From positions 39,171,385-39,235,384 of the forward strand of contig NC_088295.1 of assembly GCF_032854445.1 (NCBI RefSeq): a stretch of DNA of 64,000 nt, written 5' to 3'. Every line of letters starts with the position of its first letter. Position 1 is the first letter of the stretch. A model generated the notes under the pieces. That model searched no databases and had not been told where the DNA came from. It was given only the letters and a program-made list of their open reading frames with translations. Source of the DNA: Liolophura sinensis (taxonomy: Eukaryota; Mollusca; Polyplacophora; Chitonida; Chitonidae). A program made the translations under genes and the position numbers. Positions 51,501 through 64,000 of this stretch are shown here, piece after piece.

Positions 51501-54500
51501 AAACATTGAAATGTTGGGAGGAAAAAAATAAATTAGTTTTTTCTACCTGACTGACTTGCCATCCTCATATATGTATATATGTCTCAGCGTATGGTTTTAA
51601 TCAATAAAAAAAAGAAAAGGTTTTGCCCAGAAAAATAATTTACATGTAGCATATAATTGTACTTCTATATACTGTATGTATGGTCATAAGAGTTTGCTTG
51701 TCAGCTACATGTTCATGTGTTTTGTGAAAGGAGTTCAGTCACTGATGCATATACATGGACAGTGATGCATGAAAGCATAAAAAAGTCCAGATAAGATAAC
51801 TTACTTTTTATAATATGCATGTAACCATTTTAAGAGAGGAGTCTAAGAGCGAAGGCAAGAGCAAAACATTTTGCTTTGTCATGAATTACGAGCAAACATG
51901 TTACTCTGAACTGTCCACTGGTTGTGTTTTCATGGGCAGTTTTACTGTGGAAAACAATTCATTGCAGCACATTGTCTGTAATCCAGAGACAAAATACAAC
52001 ACAGGTTGGTTGTATTTCTGGTTTGTCTGAGGCAAGGTGTATATGGTTGTCTAAATTTGAAAAAGCACAGTGTATGAAGTGTGCCACACCTGCTCATGTT
52101 ATATAACCATCCCAACAGAGCCAATACCTTCACAGCATGTTCTTCTCTACTTTTGTGGGCTGCGGGGCCTGTCTGGGTTTACCTGTGCTTAAAGAAATCA
52201 GCCATGCCTTTGTATAGGAACTGTACCTGCAAATTAGCATTGAGGCAGAGGTTAGCCAAGCCTGACCTCATTCCTACAGCAGGTGGTAAGGTAATCACCA
52301 GTAAAAGTGATAACAGTTTAGCTGATTAGTGAAGCCAGGGGGAAATCACTACACCAACAGGATGCTCCTACACACTGTTCAACAGACAGCTTTTATTAGG
52401 ACTAGCGCCATCATGGAATACATTATAGAGTTATTAATACTCAGTATATGAAAAAAAATGTTTCCAGATGGAGTAAAGGGATAATGAATCCTGCTGATAT
52501 CTGTGATCAGAGTGTGAACATAAGTGGTGGATTTATAGTCATTTTCCAACTCACATCTTGGTATAGATGTATATGGTTGCAATTCTGAGGAGGATTTATT
52601 GATATAAAAGAAAAAACAAAATTTCTGTGGAGGTCAGTAGTGTAAATAAATAAATGAATGAAAAACTTGAATTAAGTTTAAGTCATGGAGTCAAGATAAT
52701 AGGCAGCCTTCTGAATAATGCAAACAGAAAATATATTTGTCATGGTGATACACTTCTGTTCTGATACATTTGTTCCAGTTTTTTTTTTCCTTTTGTCAGA
52801 TAGGCTTCAATCAAGTCATCATTTACTCGTGGTAAATGGTAGGAAATTGATTTCCCGAGAGGCCCCTTAACCCAGCAGTCACAAACTGCATACATGTATC
52901 TTTAAAGTGCTGTGAAGAGTTGGGTGGGGGAAGCAGGTGGGGAAAGGAGGTGTGGTGTTGATGGATCCAAAGGGTGAACTAACATTGGACTTTTCTAAGC
53001 GTTCAATGTGTGAATACATTTTTATTACTTAAACTGGTTTGTCAAATTAGAACACATGCTTTGCACATGATCGTTTACTTTGCAGTGTTAGGGGTTAAAA
53101 ATATTGGCTTTTTATACAAGTGTGGATTAATCCGGGTAGGAATTGTGCCATGTAAACGTGAAAGTAATGATAATCAGATGAGAGTTATCCCAGCTATGTA
53201 TCAATTACAGGGATAATATTGCCTATACACACTGGCTGAATTTCATTAACATACCATACACTATATGTGAGAAATCTGCTGAAGACTTTCACGTATGACC
53301 CGGGGCAGTCATAATAGGCGTCAAATCTTAGGCAGGTATGTCATTTGCATGTTGATTTCTGTCTCTTGTGTAAGATATGAAGAAATTTCCATTAATACTT
53401 AATTAGTGAACATGTAAGCTTGTCTAGAAGGAAGTGCCATTTTACACAAGTGTTAGATACACATGGGACAAAAGATTGCATAAAGCCTGTTTGATGGCTT
53501 ACAAAAGGGCCTTAGGAAGTCTGTTAAACAAAGAGGAACTGTGATGTCTTTGTTCATACTGCAAGCTTAGATGAAAAATCTCTAAGAAGAGATATTCAAA
53601 ATGCTTGCATTTGTTAGATCAGAAGAGATGCCTTACATTTTAATTCTAAATTCTAGCAAGTCATGATATAAATACCCGTATAATAGATATTTCAGAGAAG
53701 ACATTTTAATGAAATAGTTTTGCAAAATGGAATACATTTGGTGTACATGTATTCTATATTTGGAAGTTTTTCATGGTGACAGTTTTGATAGGTGTAAAAT
53801 TTTCACTCCTCGATCTTGTAGTTGATCTTTAAAGATCTCTCCAGACAGTAATGAAGATTGTCACAAAGCATGTAAATTTGTGAATATTGTACTGTTATCA
53901 TTTGAATCCGGTTTGACCTCAAGAGGACAAACTAGCAGCTAAAATTTGCCAAGGTGTGATATTGTTCTCTGATTTAAAAGTGTACGAAAAACTTCAGCCA
54001 GATACATGGGCTATTTGGAAAAAGTCTGCTTGTACATGGTGTTAATAACCATCCTAGGAGAACAGCAGATGGCTAGATAGTGTGCGTGATGGACAGGTTT
54101 AGAGAGAAAAACTACAGGTATGTGTAGATTTGTAAATAAACCCTTGTTATGGCACAGACAATGATAACAATCCGCTCAGGTTCCACACTATCCACCCCTG
54201 CTCTCTTTTGCTCTCCCTGGGTGAGGCCCAAAAGCCGACCTGGCGGTGAATTTGTCGTACTACTGTAGTCTTGAGAAATTCACTACCCTTTTTGCCAACC
54301 AGTGTACCCATAGAAATGAATACTTCTCTGTAGCCCTGGTTAATTATTTATCCAGTGTAATAATCTGGCAGCTGCCTCTCAGCTTTTTTGTCTCATAACA
54401 TTGGCTTTCCCTGTTACTTTATAACACTCTTGTTGAGTGTAATTTTTCAGCGTCATAATCTTCACCTGTATTAAACACCAGCTTGAGTTCCAAGTGATGC

Positions 54501-54621
54501 ACAAAGTAAAATGTTACAGGTATTTTTTACTTCCCAAATGTTCATGATCTGAACTGGTGTCAAATGTCAGAACTTAATCTTCAGAAATGTGAAGGATGTC
54601 TGTGTAGATAGAATATATGTA

Positions 54622-54825
54622 CCCTAATTCCTCATTCTTTTTGCATATGAAAGAGCAACTTTCAGCGATGGTTTTGCACATTTTTTATTTGATTTTGGAG
54701 ACAAAGCAATGTTGGTTGAATTGGCCAGTTTCAGTTCTTCACAAAAAGTATAATTTTGTCAGTCACCACAGAATAATGCCTTTAGAGTAATCTTGCAAAC
54801 ATGCAAAAAGGTTGAAGAATTACAG
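54622..54825. mobile_element. MITE family M1, copy C (opposite orientation to copy A)
   Basis: CCCTAATTCCTCATTCTTTT and TGCATATGAAAGAGCAACTT at the left match the right end of copy A in reverse. GCAAACATGCAAAAAGGTTG then AAGAATTACAG at the right matches the left end of copy A in reverse. TA flanks both ends. Confidence 0.75.
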
Positions 54826-57456
54826 TACACACAGAAAAAGAAAGCACAGCATCACAAATTGTGAAAATACACTGATTTTCATATTGTGTAAACCAACTTC
54901 TCTTAAATGAAAAACAACTTAATACTTTTGTCAATAAATTTTAAATGTTCATATCAGGAAAGCCGATGTTACATAGTTATGTTTTGTTATTCACAGCTGA
55001 TATACTCCTAAGCCAACATGCAGATGACCAGTGGCTAAAAATGAATTAATCCATTTTCTCTGTTCTGAGAAGTTCTCTAAGGACCAAAGAAGCCGTAAAA
55101 TTGAGGGTTGTCTATTAGTTGGTCACATTAATATTGCGGGAACTTATTTATATGTCGTAGACAAGACAGAAAAACAAAAGCAAGTCATGAAGTGATGAGT
55201 GGCCAAAGCTGGCAGCTGGTAATACAGTAGTTGAGAACAGTAATAAGGTATTGATCTGATGATTAGGGTTAGTGTGTTGGCTGATAAAATAAGCCAGGTG
55301 AACACAGTCTGGGCTTTGATGTGAGCTAGTCTGCCGGCTACAAGACTGTCCCATATATACATGTCACTGCAGGGTATGTATGTAAGGTGATGCTGATCTT
55401 GAATTGGCTGACAGCAAGACCTGCTGCATATCACTGCATATCTCTCCAGGCCCTCACCATCGTACCACGCCAGTCTCCATAGAGACACACATTACAAATG
55501 ATCGGCTGTAAAAATCAAATACTCCAGAGTTTATGGTGCAATTATCCCACCCCTCGGCCTGAAAAATTGATAGTGTGCAGATTTGGAGGGCTGTGGAAAT
55601 GATGGTTGAGTGATAGGTACTGGCTGGGAATGAGGGGTAATATGGGGTGGTAAATAGGTGCATGTAAACTGACACATACACTGGTGGTGTCAGAATAGGA
55701 AACCCCTCTATGTAACGACTACTTGTCCTGTCTTGACAGATGAGATACAGAGTCAGCTTGTGTGCAGAGCCAAATCACTTCCGAGTCTGGTGAATTTTTC
55801 CCAAAAAGAGCGTGATTCTGTTTTAGAGAAATTATGAAATTTTAGTCTTTCTTACTCTATATTTGATTTTTAGTAGCAGCCAACAACTCTATAAATCATT
55901 CTGCCCGTGTTGATTGGTCAAATTCTAAACATCCTGTTTACAAGTAACTTGCACGTTACAAGTAATGTCAGTGTAACACAACTTTTAACTTTGTTCAGAA
56001 TTTCACAGCTGTTGTAGATTTTTATTTTATTGATCACTTATAATTTGCTCTCAATATATGTGATCAGGTAGATGTACCAACAACTCTTCGCAGTGACTAT
56101 TATATACCTGTAACAGTAAGCAAAATGCTATATGAATAATGTAGACAATAATCATTTTCAAGAATGATGTTTATCACTTCAGCTTTTGGTTTCCTGTTTA
56201 CATGTACTTGTATTAGAGATCAAAATACATGAAAGGATACAGAGATTAACTCACCACTATTGACATTTGTTGTATTTAGCCTTGAATTGGTAGCAATTTT
56301 ACATGTACATGTGTATATATAGATATGTAAATGTTCAGCTTATTTAAGGCTTATTTTATTTATAAAACAATTCTAAGAATGTCTGTGGTAATTCTTACAA
56401 TATTCATGAATTTACCTTTTTTTACATCTACGTGTATATAATGCAAGTATTTATTATTTATATTATCAAAATAAATGCTGTGTTCTGACTTACCCTTTAA
56501 TATATCAGGGTTAACAAGTTCACTCATATATAATTTCCAGTTATTGGCCAAATTCAATACATATATCAATTGAGAACCAAGTTCATTGTATTAAATTAGA
56601 TTTTGGCAAGTCAAATTACAAAAGAAAACCATTGACAGATGGTTGATATCGTGATCTGTGGAAGGCATGAAACCAAAAATCTACTGGTACATGTAGATCT
56701 TGGATCATATTTAACATTCGTTTAAAGGTCGTGGTAAATACTTCTCTTGAGATGCTAAGAATAAGGATGACTGAGTTGTTGAGAGCAGAGACATAATTAT
56801 CATTGGCATATATCTTAATTAGTTTTAAATCATAATAAGGAGTTATTTGTGTGTGATAGTGACATGTCCAGTGTTCACAGGACTGGTTATGGTTGATTAC
56901 TCTCCATTTCCACCCCTACACCACCCCAACACACTCCTCCCTCCAGTCTGTAGTCTGCCAAACTATGATCGGTGTCACAAGAAATTAACTGTCTTATATC
57001 TTATACTTGACTGTAATCCATGCTACTTAACCGACACAGGGTCAGTCAACTCATATTGACAGAAGCTAACCACAAAAAATGTAATAAAATAGAATATAGA
57101 TCAACTTAATTAGATGTTCTCAAGCATACAAATTACTCTGAAATTAAATTGATGTCATTTCTTGTGCTCTTCTCTTTAATAGATTCTGTCTAATTTTCAC
57201 TTCCTGCTTTGCTGAAGCATACCATTATAGTACAGTAACATTTTCCTAACTATAAGTTCAGCAACTGAAATGTAAACTAGCTGGTCATATTTTCAGGTAT
57301 AGAATTTCCCTATAAAGAAGGATGTTGAATTTGTGTAAATTGTAAACCTGAAGGTCTCCATTGCTGGGAGTGGCATATGTACACAGATCTGTTCATGCAA
57401 TTTGCTAAAATTGCTGAGGGATTTGGTTGAGTGATTTGGGCACGCCCATTAAGGTT

Positions 57457-57517
57457 GTAACGATGATATGGCTGAAATATTGCCAACCTGGTGTAAAGCT
57501 ACTATCATTCATTCATT
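57457..57517 (+). mobile_element. SINE 3'-end fragment with ATTC tail and target duplication
   Basis: The core ATATGGCTGAAATATTGCCA then ACCTGGTGTAAAG is followed by (ATTC)n. CATTAAGGTT occurs at 57447-57456 and 57518-57527. A related core (ATATGGCTGAAGTTAATATT, GCCAACGTGGTG) stands near 63823. Confidence 0.7.
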
Positions 57518-58879
57518 CATTAAGGTTATATTACAGGGCTACTGTAAAAGCCCTGATTGTGTATAACATAGATGTTCATGTATACCACTCAGTTAGGTCA
57601 TAACTAACTGTGGCCACTTGATGATGGCTCGGCTGGCACGTCAGGATGTACAGTGTATGTGGGCTGAGGTCACATGGGTTATATACTTTTGATCTGACAA
57701 CTTGAAAAAACGCATCAACTTTTGATTGGAGTCCATGTCCCTTAGCACGCAGACTGAGGCCAGCCAGTCAGAATTCAAATGCTCTGTGGGTGAGGTATTG
57801 CCTGGTGATCACTGAAGATTTTATCCTCCAGTGAAATGAAATACAGTGATTGAAACACTCCTTCAGCTTTTTAGACTGGTGTTGTGGTTTAAACAAAGCT
57901 TTTTCTACAAAGTAAGGAAAAGTTTTAAAGGCCTTACGGAGCTATGAATTGTTTCCAAGCAAGTATGAATGAATATTCCGATATGTATGAAAATATCTGA
58001 TTAAGTCTGAGTTCTGAAAGCCTCTGAGGATATGTAAGTCTGCATTTTTGATTATCCCAACAAGTATATATGCACTTGCATCTATCTGCATAAGTTTAAT
58101 TTACTAAAGTTGAGACGAAAGTTTTAAAATTTCTTGGACTTATGAGTTGTTGTACTACAAGCCTGTTTTAATATTTTGATATGTGTGCGTGTGTGTATAT
58201 ACATGTCCAGTTAAATCTGATATAGAACGTCCATGTATAAAATTTAATGGTAGATTTGAAGAGAGTCTACAAAGGTTAGTTATTAATACTTGTGTCAAAA
58301 TTCATTTAGTGATGATTTCTTTGAACTCGTGCGATATTTTCGTAGGTGATCATGTGAACATGCTGAAAAAGGACAGTATGTGGTGCTGATGATGGTTGTT
58401 GCTTGCAGACTGAAGCATATTCTGCTCCACAATGAGGTCATAGGCTCCACATATCTTTTGACTGTTTATACACAACCAGTTCAAATAGTGACAAACGAAC
58501 CGTCATCTTTGACAATAACGCTGCTAAACCTCTCTTGCTTGAGATGAGCTTTGGAGTAATTCTCCTCGAATTAGCTGGCACGTTTGTCCGGGCCGGGTTC
58601 CTTTGTTATGTTCTGCAACCCCCTGCTGGCATCCGATAATGGCCCACTAAGAGAACTGATCTCCATGTATGCACCCAGCCTCACCATTGTAAACAATTTG
58701 TCTCTGGGCACACGCAGAATTCTTACCATGGTTGATCAGGAGCCAGAAGGGCAGAGGGGTTGTTTATGTGCATGTATGTGTACAAGTTGGTTAGTTCTCC
58801 CACTCCCCTCCTCCAACCCCACTAGTGCCCTCCTACTACATCTGCTGTACCCAGGTGTTTGTCAGCCTGATTCTCAGTG

Positions 58880-58935
58880 TGACCAATCACAGCTCTGAAT
58901 GGACAGCCTTAGCACAGAGACAAAGTAATTGGTCA
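58880..58935. promoter_or_regulatory. Paired inverted CCAAT boxes in a GC-richer patch
   Basis: TGACCAAT at 58880-58887 and its exact reverse complement ATTGGTCA at 58928-58935 are 40 bp apart. The second is followed by TGCATC. The surrounding 500 bp are less AT-rich than the background. Possible NF-Y-type enhancer or distal promoter; nothing transcribed is recognised nearby. Confidence 0.3.
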
Positions 58936-59594
58936 TGCATCAGACCGTGGCTTTGAGGAGGGAACAATAGCGGGAGGCTGGGTGCTTAGCCTAAGGCGCG
59001 GTCTGCTCTCATCCACAATCAATATCCACTCCTCCTCTCCCCTCACTCCTTCACTCTGCAGCCACTACACTAACGGTGTAGATCTCCCTTTTGTCTTCAT
59101 ACACAGCACCCTTTACACCCTCCACAAGGGAACTTGTCACGAGCGTTGTTATAAAAGCGATTTTGTATGAATTGTAATACTGTGTCACTCTAATACTGAG
59201 AGATTGTCGTCATGTTAATGGTTTTAATAAGGCAGAAAGGTCTTTTGTTGCAGCACGCTACAAGCACTTTAATATTAATCTGATATTATCAGTGATATTG
59301 TATGTATTAAATTATACAATAATTTAGTTGCCAGCGTGGTTTTCGAGGTTTAACATCGGTAGAATTATATTGAGGTAATTGTAAACTAGAAGAGCTCAAA
59401 TTCCAACAATAAGGAATAATGAAAGTGTATGATTATGTGACCTTGTTCTAACTGATAGCAAAGAAAGTGAAAACTGCATAAGCTCAAGTAATCAGTATGT
59501 ATGATTCAAATTTTAATTTTCTTTTTTGAGTATATCCTATGGAATATAAACCTTTGTGGCACATTTATATGTAACAAAAGTTACACAGTGGAAT

Positions 59595-59817
59595 ATGACT
59601 CAGGAGTCTCTCACCAATGCGGTCACTGTGAGTTCAAGTCCAGCTCATGCTGGCTTTCTCTCCTGCCGTACGTGGGAAGGTCTGGTAGTAACCTGCTGAT
59701 GGTCGTGGGTTTCCCCCGGGATCTGCTAGGTTTGAACCCACCATAATGCTGGCCACCGTGATATAAGTGAAATATTCTTGAGTACAGCATAAAATAACAG
59801 TCAAATAAATAAATAAA
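59595..59817 (+). mobile_element. S2 SINE with B box, truncated at the A box, perfect target duplication
   Basis: Includes GTGAGTTCAAGTCCAGCTCA (B box), the full body and the AAATAAATAAATAAA tail, but begins downstream of the A box. TACACAGTGGAAT stands at 59582-59594 and 59818-59830, bounding the element exactly. Confidence 0.92.
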
Positions 59818-60085
59818 TACACAGTGGAATTAGCTTCAAATATGGCTTAAAATGGACTGTGGAATTGGAAATTAAGTTTCTGCACACTGGTAAATCACTG
59901 CCCACTATTTATAAAAAAAACTGCTTGTTCCTTTCATTGGTCGTGCTTTACAAAACTGTGGCTAGGTTAGTTCAAGGACATTTGCCATTTTGAGCTGTCT
60001 CTTCAGTAAATATCACCATGGACATTAAGCCAGACAGGAGTGACAGCTGCATGTACGTGAACCCATAAAAAAACGTCTGTGTTAC

Positions 60086-60095
60086 TAGCACACAG

Positions 60096-60122
<27 letters not shown>
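60086..60122. repeat. CA microsatellite
   Basis: A run of ACACAC, with one CAGACA interruption at its left, ending at CATGTATG. No gene context is visible. Confidence 0.9.
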
Positions 60123-60126
<4 letters not shown>

Positions 60127-63100
60127 TGTATCAGAGGTAGTGTGCCTGTAGGATACTTTTAGAAAGGTGTCAGACTGCTTTTTCCCCAGAAACAAAGTTG
60201 AGATGAACACCATAAATGATACCTGCCTTTCTGAACAGATGCATTTACCTTCATAACACAAACTTGTTTATCTCATGTTCAGTTGGAAGCCAGACTGCAT
60301 GTTGAAGGGCTTCAGAAAGCTGACCCTTATAACATACACGATCGAGATCAAGGTTTTCTGCTTGATTTTTTTTTTTTTGAAAGAATATCCATATTCCAAT
60401 GACTGGATTATTCATTCACTCAAGGCAATTGATTTAAAACAACTGATTTTGACATCTAGAATATTATATTTGGTCATATTTTCAATAAAGGAAAAAAGTT
60501 TTTTTGGTAGGGTTAGCTATTTTGATACTCTCATATTATTTCTATACCATACTGTACTTTTTAAGCGAACTCTTCTTGCACGTATATAAATATTTCATAA
60601 CTACAGTACATGTGATTACACATGTAGGCCGTAGATGATAAATTGAGTGTAGTATTGTTGATGTAGTGAGATGATAAATAGATATGACATCGGTTGCTGT
60701 GAGTGGACTCTACTTAAGATGTTTGTGTGGATAATGCCAAAACAGATCGTTAAGATACCTGCAGGCTCAGGTAACTCTACAATGATCATATACCAGACAA
60801 GTCAACAAGGCCTATTGAGGCTTCCATCCCAAGACTATTACCTACACACTCGATTTTCCTCAGATCTGCCTGGGATAAAATGTTTTGCAAACAGCGTAGG
60901 ACTGCTGTGCCACTTTGCTTGAAATCCATTGCTATTTTTGCCCAACCTGTGTTATGGTGTTTGGCCCTTTGTTGCCACGTTTTGTCTATTTTTTCCGTCA
61001 CCTCCCTTGAGGTAGGAATAGATAGGTGCCAGCTAGCTGTATTAAAGCTCCTGGTGCCAGTTCACATCTGTGTGTAATGCTCTACTAGTAGACTATTGAT
61101 CCAGCAAGTGAAGCTGTAGGCTGTACAATCAGCTGGGAGTTCAGTCAGTCACCTGGCTGACTGGCTGGCTGGCTGAATGGACTGTAGGCCTCTTTTAGAC
61201 TAGGTCAGTGTCAGGTCACTGGAATTTTAGGTTACTTGGTGTGAGCTGAGTTTAGCACACCCAGTCAGCGCTGTAGGTCAGCCTATACATGCACTTCCGG
61301 GCCAACAGCCTTCTGCTAATCAAGGCCATTATATAGTTGTACATGTATGTCAGTAGGTAGGCTGTGTGTGTGAGATGTTTTGTAGTCCTCTCTCCTCGGG
61401 TATTATTCTGATGAACTACAGTACTGACATATTGATTTGTTGATTGGCTCTTTGCTGTTATACTATATTGTCTGGATTGATAGGGTGATGAATTAATAGT
61501 GTTTCTATACAAAGAATCTCTAGGAACTTTATTGTAAGTATGTATTGGGTGTAACCCGCATCAGTCTCCTTATCCCCACCAGCCTAGGCTGCGGCAAGTT
61601 GATGTATCAAAAAATCAAATCATGTACTAAAATATTGGAGATTACACTAAAGTTACGAAATAGAAGTTATGTAATGCTAAAAATTCCATTTAAGTACCAC
61701 ACGCCGTTATCACTTACATGTACAGTGTACTTTACAAATTAGTGTTTTAATACTACAACTGATAGTTGTTTAAAACTGTGCTGACAAAATTGTATATTAG
61801 GAGTTAAGTTTAAACCAGAACTTGCGTTCTGGAATAATACCACAAGTCACATGGACATGTATGATTTTAATGACAGTTTTGTGATCGGGCAAGGACTTTT
61901 GTGTTCATTTTGTCTTTCACTTGATGTTAGAATGAATGAATGGTAATGGCTTAATGTGACCTGAGTAATATTGTAGCCATATTGTTATGAGTTAAAATGA
62001 ACTTATTCTAATATTATATGTACATGTATGTGTATAATATAGTTTCATGTATACCCTGACATTGTCTTGTCCAAACTGATTTCTCACCTTTTAAAAGCAA
62101 TGGTGTGAAACTGTTTAATTCCCTTTGTCATACAATCAATACACTGAAGTCTGAATTGTTTCCCTTTGTTCCAGTATGGCTGTGTAAATTTGCCTGAGCA
62201 TGGATACAGCCAGACCATCACTGCAGGAACAAACATATCCAAAAGGATAGCAAAAATTGACCTTAGCGTTGATGACAATTTCCAGTAATTACATGTACAT
62301 AACTCACAAGTGATAATTAACACAGAGTAAGCATATACTTTGATTTACCAGAGTTGTTTTGTGGGTATATGTATATTGAGGACATGACACCTTATCAAGA
62401 TACCTACTTGCACACCCACTCTCACTATTTATCAGTACGTTAGTACTATGACAGACTTCTGTATTAAGATCTCTGGGTGGTGCAGATGTACAGGATACTG
62501 TAGCGTCGTTTTTGCATTGAAAAGTACATGTAGCTAAGCGTGGAGATGACAACTTGAATTGTATGGATTCCGGTCTTCTGGGTCTTCTCAGGGCGTAACT
62601 GAAGATAGCTGAGAGTTCAGATGTATTTAGAGTGTATTTTCACCTGATAAGGATAAAAAAAGAGAAGTAAAGTTTAGTTCTATGACTAATGGAGAAAAAT
62701 TTACATGCATATAGTGTGTACCAAGTATTATAATGGCTAAAACAAATCATTTGTCTAGATTGATGAATGAGGTCATTGTCATGTATGTGTCGAGTTGTTC
62801 TTCAAATTCTTTTGCACATAAATAAAATTAAATTTACACATGTACATGACACTAGTCAGATTCTGGGCTTTTTATCTATATGTTATGATTTTATCTGGTA
62901 ATTACCATTGAGTTTATAAGAATAGTTGCATTGATTGTCAGATCTACTCTTATCAGCCTTAATGATTTTCTCCAGGTTATCGACATAGTATCCAAAGGTC
63001 AGGGACTTCTGTGGAATTATAACTTCAACGTATCGTGACGATACTGAATTCTCACAAATCTGTTTCACCGTTAGGACGATAAGGATATAAAATTCTCAAA

Positions 63101-64000
63101 CATTTCATGAAAAAAGGCTGAAGCATTAACTCACACCTCATCTGGACACCTTGGCAGTCATGTCTGTCTGTACCTGATGTAAATTTCTGAAATAAATGAG
63201 CAGAAATTGAATAAATCAGTCGTAAACTGGGGCTTCCAAACAGTGAGAGCTAAAGTACATGTCACAGAGAGTGAGCGATCATGATAGACACGCTTTTCAA
63301 GCATACACATCACAACTCAACATTATTGAGACATTCGTGATTCCACTCAGTGGAAAATATGGAGGTGATAGACAGGGCATGACATTCATGATTGATCTTA
63401 ACCAGTAATATATTTATTTACAGAATGATACATGTTTGGCAAAGATGTAACTTTTGTAGGGAAACATGGAGAATAGTGAAGAAAACGAAACCACTTGCGC
63501 CTCTGATTGGTTGGTACGGTTTTTGTTTCTTGCTTCAGTAGAGCGGTATCAACCAAATTTGTACTGTGCCTGCCAAGGAGCGACCATCAATGTGTTGAAG
63601 AAGGGTGAAGCAAGTGTTTTCAAAATCTTTCTCGATAGACCCGTAAAATGCAGAAAATGTGATGATACATATTAATTTGTTCAAATAGAAATAACTGATT
63701 TCTGGCCAGATACTGATGAGAGCTTGAGCGTGGTTGTGCATACATTGGCAACCAGTGTAGTTACACATCATCGTCTTTGATTTGACCTCTAATCAGTTTC
63801 ACATATCAAAGATATGACACAATATGGCTGAAGTTAATATTGCCAACGTGGTGTTCAGTCATAATCAGTCGTACAGATCAAAGATAAATGATGCATGTGT
63901 CTTACTCACCTTTTTTGTATACATGTAGAGATGAATTTCAAAACGACATGTATATGTACATTTAAGTTCAGGGTTCCATAAAACAGGCAGAATTATTCTA

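Larger units (their letters stand above)
32707..64000 (+). other. 31 kb without supported exons: probable long first intron and intergenic DNA
   Basis: AT-rich sequence with mostly short random frames. The repeats and candidate regulatory patches listed separately are the only structures I can support. Slightly GC-richer patches lie near 44050-44230, 48590-49000, 49470-49680 and 58570-59100 and could be regulatory, but none has a convincing exon with matching splice sites. Whether a second gene begins in the right half is undecided. Confidence 0.5.

Noticed and set aside
63466-63675. 69-residue frame starting MENSEENETTCAS near the right edge
   Set aside because: The start region looks plausible, but there is no recognisable domain, no clear splice signal and no supporting context.

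Overview
This is animal nuclear DNA, most likely from a marine mollusc. Genes are split by GT-AG introns, the background is AT-rich, and the sequence is full of tRNA-derived SINEs, small inverted-repeat elements (MITEs) and satellite-like arrays. The SINE tails (ACTC or AAATA tails after a GTTAAAC-type core) look molluscan to me, but that is from memory and was not checked by search.

Layout. Positions 1-19 may hold the first six codons of a gene running left. Positions 310-6190 hold a promoter and a complete six-exon Rab21 GTPase gene (+ strand). Its 3' flank is followed at 10.8-12.6 kb by a 76-bp tandem array. From about 32.3 kb back to 14.4 kb on the - strand lies a gene of about 18 coding exons for a large multi-pass membrane protein that I could not name. 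Most exon phases join exactly, but exons 1, 8 and 9 contain reading-frame problems. One of its introns carries an 82-83 bp satellite of nearly 2 kb. The array at 10.8-12.6 kb therefore sits between two convergent genes.

At 32.2-32.4 kb a compact divergent promoter (perfect TGACGTCA site, YY1-like ATGGCGGC start region) serves the membrane-protein gene to the left and a new gene to the right. Only the first coding exon of the right-hand gene (32408-32706) is visible. The remaining 31 kb contains no exon I can support. It is probably that gene's first intron plus intergenic DNA, with SINE and MITE insertions and a few candidate regulatory patches.

The most interesting observations are: several SINE families with different heads and tails that share a 3' core; a SINE whose ACTC tail directly abuts the splice acceptor of Rab21 exon 4; truncated SINEs with perfect target-site duplications; a three-copy TA-flanked MITE family; and the clustered reading-frame irregularities in the membrane-protein gene.
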